Shown here piece by piece: positions 1 through 4,592 of a DNA stretch of 5,361 nucleotides. A program made the translations under genes and the position numbers. Origin of the DNA: an uncultured Enterocloster sp. (GTDB lineage: Bacteria > Bacillota > Clostridia > Lachnospirales > Lachnospiraceae); contig CALWMT010000185.1 in NCBI GenBank assembly GCA_944382045.1, positions 1-5,361 of the forward strand, in the 5' to 3' direction. Positions within the stretch are counted from its first letter, which is position 1, and each line of letters begins with the position of its first letter. The notes under the pieces are model-generated. The model did not search any database. It saw nothing but the letters and a program-made list of their open reading frames with translations, and had not been told where the DNA came from.

Positions 1-142
1 CCACATGCTCCCTGTTAAAAATTCCCCAGGCCGCCAGGCCGTCAGGGGCTGTCAAAACCTCATAGCCGCTGTTTTTCAGATAGAGCGACAGGAGATTCAC
101 GATGTCCTTGTCGTCCTCTGCAATTAATATTGTGCGCTGCAT
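1..142 (-). CDS. Response regulator, N-terminal receiver-domain fragment (continues beyond window)
   Basis: This is the first 47 codons of a two-component response regulator; the rest lies left of the window. The protein begins MQRTILIAEDDKDIVNLL, the usual first beta strand of a receiver domain followed by the acidic E9-D10-D11 cluster that binds Mg2+. Helix 1 and the next strand (GYEVLTAPDGLAAW) follow. The phosphoacceptor Asp, expected near residue 52-54, is not in view, nor is the output domain. An OmpR/PhoB-type regulator is the likeliest class, but this is inference from the N terminus only. The ATG at 142-140 is fixed by a strong RBS (AAAAGGAGG) eight bases upstream. The gene starts 24 bases after the amidohydrolase stop with no terminator between, so the two are probably cotranscribed. 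No partner histidine kinase is visible; it may lie downstream, outside the window. Confidence 0.88.
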   Translation of the reverse strand, partial: MQRTILIAEDDKDIVNLLSLYLKNSGYEVLTAPDGLAAWGIFNREHV

Positions 143-150
143 GCTGTCCG

Positions 151-159
151 CCTCCTTTT
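151..159 (-). promoter_or_regulatory. RBS of the response regulator gene
   Basis: Reading the minus strand, AAAAGGAGG ends eight bases before the ATG at 142. It sits inside the short gap after the amidohydrolase stop codon (169-167). It supports the start chosen and independent translation initiation on a shared transcript. Confidence 0.8.
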
Positions 160-166
160 CTCTTTT

Positions 167-1609
167 TTAGTCCGGAACCACCGGCACCGCGTCTGGCGGA
201 ATCGGGCACACATACCCTGCCGCTGTCCGTCTCTCAAATTCCTCTCTGGCCGCTTTCAGGATTTCCGGCCGCTCCAAAAGCTCCGCCGCAGCCGCTGCCA
301 GCACCTTTCCCGCATGGACCGCCGCCTTATGTCCAATGGAAGAGCCTGCGCTTGACACATTCTGCCAGCTGTGTCCTGGACAGCCATTTGGCCAGGCCGC
401 CACATGAATCTGAGCCGTGGGCGTAAGCCAGCTCACATCTCCCACATCTGTGGAGCCCGGAGTAAAGGCGGCTCCCTGATACAATGGCGCCAGAAATGCA
501 TTCATCGCATGTCCCGCCTTTTCCTGCAGGGCCTTCACCTGCTCCGCCAATCCCGGGTCATTTTCTGCTGCAATGCCGGGAATCCCATCACTTCCCGCAT
601 ATGTCCCAGCCAAGGCATCTGCAAAGCCCAGCTCCTGATCCGTATAGAGGGGCACGCCCAGCTCCTCAAAGCTTTTATACAAAACCTTCTCCAAAATGGA
701 ATTGGGCACCGTATCAGCCAAGCCATCAATAAACCGCTTCTCCACCTGGGTATCCGTCATCAGCGCTGCCCCCTGTGCGATCCGGTCTACCCGTTCCTGA
801 AGCTCTACGGCCTCCGCCACATGGTTGGAGCGGACCATATAGAGCACGCTGGCCTTCGCCTGAACCACATTGGGACTTACCCCGCCCGTATCTGTGATCG
901 CATAGTGAATCCGCGCCCTGTCACTCATATGCTCCCGCAGGAACTGCACTCCCATATTCATCAGCTCCACTGCATCCAGGGCGCTACGTCCCTTTTCCGG
1001 TGCTCCCGCTGCATGGGAGGCCACGCCGGAAAATTTGTACTGCGTCTGGATGCAGGAATTGGAGGAACCGGTATTTACTTCATTTACATCCTCTGGGTGC
1101 CAGGTGAGCGCTGCATCCAGCGATCTCCACAGGCCATCCCTGGCCATAAAGGCCTTGGCCGCTCCCCCCTCCTCGCCGGGACAGCCATAGAGAATCACCG
1201 TACCCGGCCTTCCCGTTTTCTCCAGATAGGCCTTCACGCCAAGGGCCGCACCCATAGCCCCCGCGCCGAGCAGGTTGTGGCCGCAGCCGTGGCCGCAGGC
1301 CCCTGGGATGTGTTCCTTCTGCTCTGTGCACCCCGCCTCCTGGGACAGGCCTGACAGAGCATCATACTCCGCAAGAATTCCAATTCTGGGGCCTCCCTCT
1401 CCAAAGCTGGCGGAAAACGCGGTGGGAATTCCGCAGATTCCTTCCTCCACAGCAAAGCCCTCCTGCCGAAGCACACGGCAGTAATAGGCAGCAGATTTTT
1501 CCTCCTGCAGGGACAGCTCCGCATACTCCCATATCTGATCCGCAGCCTGGCAGATAAGGCCCCGCTTCTCCTCAACTGCTTCCACCGCTGTCTTTTTTCC
1601 CTGATTCAT
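167..1609 (-). CDS. abgB: M20-family amidohydrolase, AbgB-like (p-aminobenzoyl-glutamate hydrolase subunit B type)
   Basis: A 480-residue cytoplasmic metal-dependent amidohydrolase with no signal peptide. It resembles E. coli AbgB, which with AbgA cleaves p-aminobenzoyl-glutamate, a folate breakdown product. Family marks in order: GILAEYDALSGLSQEAGC (77-94), GHGCGHNLLGAG (106-117, metal-ligand region), YGCPGEEGG (141-149, catalytic Glu and ligand), TWHPE (169-173), ASHAAGAPEKGRSALDA (197-213, dimerisation-domain substrate His), HYAITDTGGVSPNVVQA (235-251), GSTDVGDVSW (385-394), PGHSW (411-415) and a terminal YVCPIP. Length and C terminus match AbgB (about 481 residues). The ATG at 1609 is chosen because GAGGAGGAG precedes it at proper spacing. 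A TTG start at 1651 would lie in a terminator hairpin. No abgA or abgT is in the window, and an ABC transporter precedes the gene. Other M20D amide or dipeptide substrates are possible; the symbol denotes family resemblance. Confidence 0.85.
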   Translation of the reverse strand: MNQGKKTAVEAVEEKRGLICQAADQIWEYAELSLQEEKSAAYYCRVLRQEGFAVEEGICGIPTAFSASFGEGGPRIGILAEYDALSGLSQEAGCTEQKEHIPGACGHGCGHNLLGAGAMGAALGVKAYLEKTGRPGTVILYGCPGEEGGAAKAFMARDGLWRSLDAALTWHPEDVNEVNTGSSNSCIQTQYKFSGVASHAAGAPEKGRSALDAVELMNMGVQFLREHMSDRARIHYAITDTGGVSPNVVQAKASVLYMVRSNHVAEAVELQERVDRIAQGAALMTDTQVEKRFIDGLADTVPNSILEKVLYKSFEELGVPLYTDQELGFADALAGTYAGSDGIPGIAAENDPGLAEQVKALQEKAGHAMNAFLAPLYQGAAFTPGSTDVGDVSWLTPTAQIHVAAWPNGCPGHSWQNVSSAGSSIGHKAAVHAGKVLAAAAAELLERPEILKAAREEFERRTAAGYVCPIPPDAVPVVPD

Positions 1610-1615
1610 CCTGAA

Positions 1616-1624
1616 CTCCTCCTC
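1616..1624 (-). promoter_or_regulatory. RBS that fixes the amidohydrolase start
   Basis: Minus-strand GAGGAGGAG lies immediately upstream of ATG 1609; its GGAGG core leaves an eight-base spacer. It directly abuts the T-rich tail of the preceding terminator, so a transcript ending at that terminator would lack this RBS. Confidence 0.8.
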
Positions 1625-1664
1625 AAAAAATAATAAATCCCGGAAGGTCAAATACCTCCCGGGA
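1625..1664 (-). terminator. Intrinsic terminator after the ABC ATPase gene, before the amidohydrolase
   Basis: On the minus strand an 11-base arm (1664-1654, TCCCGGGAGGT) and a matching arm (1648-1638, ACCTTCCGGGA) enclose a five-base loop. The stem is continuous when one G-U wobble is allowed. It is followed by TTTATTATTTTTT (1637-1625). The A.C mismatch on the plus strand becomes G.U only in minus-strand RNA, which supports function in this direction. It starts 22 bases after the ATPase stop and ends seven bases before the GGAG of the next RBS. It probably ends most transporter transcripts and lets some read through. Confidence 0.85.
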
Positions 1665-1686
1665 CTGCATCAGCCTTTGCAAGCGT

Positions 1687-2463
1687 TCACAGCACCTTTG
1701 CCAGAAAATCCTTTAACCGAGGGTTCTGGGGATTCCCGAAAATCTCCTCTGGGCTTCCCTGCTCCAAGAGCTTCCCGTCCGCCATAAAGAGCACTCGGTT
1801 TCCCACCTCTCTGGCAAATCCCATCTCATGGGTCACGACTACCATGGTCATGCCCTCGTGGGCCAGCTCCTTCATAACGTCTAAAACCTCACCCACCATC
1901 TCCGGATCCAGGGCCGAGGTGGGCTCGTCGAAAAGCATGACCTCCGGCTCCATAGCCAGGGCCCGCACAATAGCCACCCGCTGCTTCTGTCCGCCGGAGA
2001 GCTGTATGGGATAAGCGCCGGCCCGATCCTTAAGGCCCACACGGTCCAAAAGCTCCAGAGCCTTTTTCTCCGCCTCCGCCCTGGTGAGCCCCTTCACCTT
2101 CATGGGCGCCAGAATCATATTTTCAAGGATCGTCATGTGGGGAAACAGATTAAAGTGCTGGAACACCATGCCTATCTTCTGGCGGAGCTTATCGATGTCC
2201 AGCTTCACCATCCTTCCCTGCTCATTCTGGTATTTCTTTTTCGTGATGTCAATGCCGTCAAAGACAATGGCGCCGCCGGTGGGCTCCTCCAGCAGGTTCA
2301 GGCTTCGGAGAAAGGTGGATTTTCCCGAACCGGAGGGTCCGATCACCGCCATCACATCCCCCTCGTGGATGTCCACCGTCACCCCGTCCAGGGCCTTGAT
2401 GGCACCCATGTTGTAATATTTTTTCAAATCCGTCACGCGGATCAGGCTATCTCTTGTCGCCAC
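1687..2463 (-). CDS. Polar amino acid ABC transporter, ATP-binding subunit (GlnQ/ArtP/TcyC family)
   Basis: A 258-residue ATPase that powers the amino acid importer at the inner face of the membrane. All nucleotide-binding marks are present: Walker A GPSGSGKST (42-50), Q-loop Gln102 in MVFQHFNLFPH, signature LSGGQKQR (155-162), Walker B VMLFDE (175-180), D-loop SALDPE and the H-loop His212 in VTHEMGFA. The last block is typical of the polar amino acid subfamily. It is somewhat longer than GlnQ (about 240 residues), with a lysine-rich insert around residues 73-92 before the Q-loop. The start is GTG at 2463, supported by AGGAGG seven bases upstream. The gene overlaps the end of the permease gene by 17 bp, indicating tight coupling. 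The stop is TGA at 1689-1687, followed by an intrinsic terminator. The exact amino acid carried cannot be assigned. Confidence 0.96.
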   Translation of the reverse strand: MATRDSLIRVTDLKKYYNMGAIKALDGVTVDIHEGDVMAVIGPSGSGKSTFLRSLNLLEEPTGGAIVFDGIDITKKKYQNEQGRMVKLDIDKLRQKIGMVFQHFNLFPHMTILENMILAPMKVKGLTRAEAEKKALELLDRVGLKDRAGAYPIQLSGGQKQRVAIVRALAMEPEVMLFDEPTSALDPEMVGEVLDVMKELAHEGMTMVVVTHEMGFAREVGNRVLFMADGKLLEQGSPEEIFGNPQNPRLKDFLAKVL

Positions 2464-3232
2464 GGCTCATCCTCCTCTCGAAATGGGCAATCACCTTGGA
2501 GGTGGGGAAGCACAGGCAGAAATAAATCGCTGTGGCCACCAGCAGAGGCTCCACCATAATGAAGGTCGCTCCGCGGACTGCATTTACCGCGGACATAATA
2601 TCCTGGACGCCGATGGTGTAGGTGATGGCGGACTCCTTGATAATCACCACGAACTCATTGGCTATGGCCGGGAGAATGTTTTTCAGCGCCTGCGGGAAAA
2701 TAACGTAGCACAGGTTCTGTCTCTGGGAAAGCCCCAGGGAGCGGGCCGCCTCGGTCTGTCCGGAGTCAATGGACTGGATGCCCGCACGGATAATCTCGCA
2801 CAGGTATGCGCCGGAGTTCATGCCTAAGGCCACCACGCCCGGCAGGAAGCGGTTGAACCGCAGGAAGCCGAAGAGCTGAAAGCCAGGCAGCTCGATGATG
2901 CTGAACACGCCATAGTAGATCACCCACACCTGCACGATCACAGGGGTGGACCGCAGAATCTCCACATAGGCGGTGGCGATAAAGGACAGGGGATTAAAAC
3001 GGCCGACTGCGGCCAGAAATCCCCTCTCTCTGAGATGCCCCTCCGCGTCCAGGCCCAGCGCCCGGAAGGGCCGCACGTTTGACATGCGCATAAGGGCCAG
3101 GATCAGGGCCAGGCAGAAGCCGATCACCACGGTGAACAGGGCCAGCAGGATGGTCACCAGCATGCCCTGCCAGAAGAGCTCCGCATAAGGGGCGATGAGC
3201 TTAAAATTTTCCAATCTCACAAATTGATCCAT
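2447..3232 (-). CDS. Polar amino acid ABC transporter, permease subunit (HisM/GlnP family)
   Basis: A 261-residue integral membrane subunit that forms the channel of the importer, probably as a homodimer since only one permease is present. About five membrane segments are seen, near residues 24-47, 84-110, 128-150, 185-208 and 229-248. The EAA loop that contacts the ATPase is clear at 161-184 (EAARSLGLSQRQNLCYVIFP). The segment EILRSTPVIVQ (91-101) is characteristic of the HisM/GlnP family. It is longer than GlnP (about 220 residues) because of a charged stretch near 52-80 between the first two membrane segments. The ATG at 3232 follows AAAGGAG with six bases between. The stop TAG at 2449-2447 lies inside the ATPase gene. 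It is preceded by a terminator-like hairpin that separates it from the binding protein gene. Confidence 0.95.
   Translation of the reverse strand: MDQFVRLENFKLIAPYAELFWQGMLVTILLALFTVVIGFCLALILALMRMSNVRPFRALGLDAEGHLRERGFLAAVGRFNPLSFIATAYVEILRSTPVIVQVWVIYYGVFSIIELPGFQLFGFLRFNRFLPGVVALGMNSGAYLCEIIRAGIQSIDSGQTEAARSLGLSQRQNLCYVIFPQALKNILPAIANEFVVIIKESAITYTIGVQDIMSAVNAVRGATFIMVEPLLVATAIYFCLCFPTSKVIAHFERRMSRGDKR
2471..2476 (-). promoter_or_regulatory. RBS supporting the GTG start of the ATPase gene
   Basis: Minus-strand AGGAGG lies inside the 3' end of the permease gene, seven bases before GTG 2463. An ATG directly after it (2470-2468) is in the permease frame, not the ATPase frame, so GTG is the start to use. 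Confidence 0.75.
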
Positions 3233-3250
3233 TGGGTACTCCTTTCATTG

Positions 3251-3282
3251 CTGCCGTTTAGGCACAGCCGTTCAGACGGCAG
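3251..3282 (-). other. Competing small hairpins in the binding protein-permease gap
   Basis: The plus-strand bases 3276-3280 (ACGGC) can pair with 3267-3271 (GCCGT, four-base loop). Extended to 3282, they can instead pair with 3251-3257 (CTGCCGT). Bases 3268-3275 (CCGTTCAG) are also complementary to 3349-3356 (CTGAACGG), just past the binding protein stop, so this pairing would enclose the terminator hairpin. These pairings exclude one another. They lie six or more bases upstream of the permease RBS (3245-3239). A regulatory role is inference only. Confidence 0.35.
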
Positions 3283-3339
3283 AAAACAAACAAAGGCGGC
3301 GGGGAGCCCCCTGCCAAAAGGACCTCTCCTCCCCGCCGC
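3283..3339 (-). terminator. Terminator/attenuator between binding protein and permease genes
   Basis: Minus-strand arms at 3339-3329 (GCGGCGGGGAG) and 3306-3296 (CTCCCCGCCGC) are a perfect 11-bp GC-rich inverted repeat around a 22-base loop. They are followed by a T-rich run (3294-3283, TTTGTTTGTTTT). It starts 17 bases after the binding protein stop. Such an element commonly stabilises and enriches the binding protein mRNA over the rest of the operon. The permease gene has no obvious promoter of its own, so partial read-through is expected. Confidence 0.75.
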
Positions 3340-3356
3340 TCTCGCTTTCTGAACGG

Positions 3357-4334
3357 TTACTCCTGCACGTTTCCTTCCGCGTCAAGCAGTCCCTCGTAGG
3401 TATTGCCGGATGCCAGCTCGTTGGCCTCCGCCACAAAGGTCTCCATGCTGCCGTCCTCGATGGCTGCCGCGATCGCTTCGTTTACCGTGGCAAGAAGGGC
3501 ATCGTTGTCCTTCATCACGCCGATGGCGGATCCCGCCACATCATAGGGAACGTCGCAGATGATCTCAAGATCCGGGTAATTCTTCTGGTAGCTCTCCGCA
3601 ACCACAGTCTCGATGTATGCCACATCCAGCTTGCCGGCCAGAAGCTCCGCGATGATGTCCGTCACCTTGGGAAGGGAAATGATGTCCGCATCCGGGCTGT
3701 TGGTGTTGGCGAGATCCAGCTGAATGGAGCCGGTCTGCGCACCCACGGTCACGTCCGCATTGTTGGTGGACTCAAGAGAGGTGTAAACCTCCGCGTTGGC
3801 CTTCACCGTTACCAGGGACTGGGTGCCGGTGTAGTAGATGTCGGAGAAGTTCATAATGTTCTCGCGCTTGGGATCCGGGGAAAGGCCGGCCATTCCCAGA
3901 TCCACGGACTTGGTCTGCAGCTCGCTGAGCACGCCGTCAAAGTCCACGGTAACCACTTCCAGCTCAAGGCCCATATAATCCGCTATGTACTGTGCCAGGG
4001 CCATATCAAAGCCTGCCAGCGTGGGAGATCCGTCCTCGCCGATGGCATAGAACTCATAGGGAGCAAAATCCGGGCTGGTGGCAACCGTCAGCTTGCCCTC
4101 GGTCACGGTCTCAACCTCTGCCGCTGCGCCCTCTGCCGCCTCAGCGTCCGCTGCTTCTGTGTCCTCCGCGGCCGCCTCGGTCTCCTCTGCCTCTGCATCC
4201 TCCGCAGCTGCCTCGGTCTCCGCTGCCGCAGCGGTGGTCTGGGCCGCCGTGGTCTCCTCCGCTCCGCCGCCGCAGGCCGCAAGGGACGCTGCCATAAGGG
4301 CAGACAGTGTAATCGCTAAAAATTTCTTTTTCAT
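3357..4334 (-). CDS. Polar amino acid ABC transporter, substrate-binding lipoprotein (SBP_bac_3 type)
   Basis: A 325-residue lipoprotein that captures the substrate outside the membrane. MKKKFLAITL starts a type II signal peptide ending in lipobox LAAC with Cys21 as the lipidated residue. Residues about 22-78 are a low-complexity Ala/Glu/Thr tether. The binding domain follows (about 81-312): KLTVATSPDFAPYEF, GFDMALAQYIADYMG, FDGVLSELQTKSVDLGMAGLS, KRENIMNFSDIYYTGTQSLV (156-175, with Arg157 a likely carboxylate contact) and the hinge segment VTVGAQTGSIQ (195-205). At the site where many family members have Asp for the ligand amino group, this protein seems to have Glu242 (VAYIETVVAESY). The start is ATG 4334 with AGGAGG seven bases before it. 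An in-frame ATG at 4388 overlaps the promoter -10 box and is upstream of the expected transcript start. First gene of the operon; substrate unassigned. Confidence 0.95.
   Translation of the reverse strand: MKKKFLAITLSALMAASLAACGGGAEETTAAQTTAAAAETEAAAEDAEAEETEAAAEDTEAADAEAAEGAAAEVETVTEGKLTVATSPDFAPYEFYAIGEDGSPTLAGFDMALAQYIADYMGLELEVVTVDFDGVLSELQTKSVDLGMAGLSPDPKRENIMNFSDIYYTGTQSLVTVKANAEVYTSLESTNNADVTVGAQTGSIQLDLANTNSPDADIISLPKVTDIIAELLAGKLDVAYIETVVAESYQKNYPDLEIICDVPYDVAGSAIGVMKDNDALLATVNEAIAAAIEDGSMETFVAEANELASGNTYEGLLDAEGNVQE
4149..4220 (-). repeat. 36-bp tandem duplication encoding the lipoprotein linker
   Basis: Two adjacent 36-bp units (4220-4185 and 4184-4149) agree at 30 of 36 bases by eye. 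They encode ETEAAAEDAEAE (residues 39-50) and ETEAAAEDTEAA (51-62) in the tether. It looks like an in-frame duplication that lengthened the acidic linker. Less regular Ala/Glu sequence continues on both sides. Confidence 0.8.
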
Positions 4335-4341
4335 AATAGCT

Positions 4342-4347
4342 CCTCCT
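4342..4347 (-). promoter_or_regulatory. RBS that fixes the binding protein start
   Basis: Minus-strand AGGAGG lies seven bases before ATG 4334. It selects the methionine that opens the lipoprotein signal peptide over the in-frame ATG at 4388, which has no RBS. Confidence 0.85.
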
Positions 4348-4353
4348 GTATTT

Positions 4354-4387
4354 TGAATAAATATTAGAATTATTTCAGGTTTATTCA
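4354..4387 (-). promoter_or_regulatory. Inverted repeat spanning the operon start site, possible operator
   Basis: Plus-strand TGAATAAA (4354-4361) and TTTATTCA (4380-4387) form a perfect 8-bp inverted repeat separated by 18 bases. One arm touches the -10 box and expected start point; the other lies in the 5' leader. The position suits a repressor site, but the arms are AT-rich and could arise by chance. The regulator is unknown. Confidence 0.35.
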
Positions 4388-4414
4388 TTATACCAGATTT
4401 TGAAAATTAATCAA
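4387..4414 (-). promoter_or_regulatory. Extended -10 sigma-A type promoter of the ABC transporter operon
   Basis: On the minus strand TTGATT (4414-4409) is followed after 16 bases by a perfect TATAAT (4392-4387), preceded by TGG, an extended -10 (TGn) element. The predicted start point is near 4380, giving a leader of about 46 bases before ATG 4334. The spacer contains the AT palindrome ATTTTGAAAAT (4397-4407, plus strand). Confidence 0.85.
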
Positions 4415-4513
4415 GGCTTTCCTTTCCGCTTCATTCGCTTTCTACGCTGTGAGGGCTGGATTTGCTGGGTTTTTGAGGGTGGTTGTGCGCTATGAGTATT
4501 CTACTCTCTAACA

Positions 4514-4540
4514 TTGACAGCACTTTAAATAAGCGATAAT
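4514..4540 (+). promoter_or_regulatory. Candidate plus-strand promoter pointing into the palindrome
   Basis: A consensus TTGACA (4514-4519) is followed after 15 bases by GATAAT (4535-4540); the alternative with 17-base spacing is the weaker TAATTT. The start point would fall near 4547-4549, just before the 38-bp palindrome. It would produce RNA antisense to the gene at 4593-5361. No plus-strand gene follows in the window. The short spacing makes this tentative. Confidence 0.35.
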
Positions 4541-4550
4541 TTCTGAATTA

Positions 4551-4588
4551 ATTGCAACTAATTGCAACTAGTTGCAATTAGTTGCAAT
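4551..4588. repeat. Perfect 38-bp palindrome built from four 10-bp TTGCAA units
   Basis: Plus-strand bases 4551-4569 are the exact reverse complement of 4570-4588. The same stretch reads as a tandem array of 10-bp units of pattern NTTGCAAYTA starting at 4551, 4561, 4571 and 4581 (the last truncated), each with the self-complementary core TTGCAA. It begins four bases beyond the stop codon of the gene at 4593-5361. In RNA it could form a 17-bp stem with a CTAG loop. Neither side has a clear U-run, so it is not a standard intrinsic terminator. It may be a protein-binding array, with the cores one helical turn apart, or a 3' end structure. Confidence 0.9.
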
Positions 4589-4592
4589 CCAA

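Noticed and set aside
371..1354. Long plus-strand open frame of 327 codons
   Set aside because: It is antisense to the well-supported AbgB-like gene, shows no recognisable domain and is an effect of GC-rich codon bias.
1607..1651. Upstream TTG start giving a 494-residue amidohydrolase
   Set aside because: The TTG lies in the terminator loop region, has badly spaced RBS-like sequence, and the added residues translate the T-run and RBS. ATG 1609 gives the family's usual length.
4078..4356. Plus-strand Ala/Ser-rich open frame
   Set aside because: It is the mirror of the Ala/Glu linker-coding repeat of the binding protein, with no RBS or known family.
4396..4410. CodY-box-like AT palindrome in the promoter spacer
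   Set aside because: Aligning it to AATTTTCWGAAAATT by eye needs about four mismatches or a gap, too weak to call in AT-rich promoter DNA.
4431..4514. Minus-strand 27-codon frame in the noncoding stretch
   Set aside because: No RBS before its ATG and no recognisable sequence; it ends close to the operon promoter.
4492..4539. Plus-strand 15-codon frame before the palindrome
   Set aside because: Very short, poorly spaced purine run as RBS, and it overlaps the putative promoter elements.
4551..4588. Four short repeats as a CRISPR remnant or a canonical terminator
   Set aside because: The units are 10 bp with no spacers, so not CRISPR. There is no U-run on either side, so not a standard intrinsic terminator.
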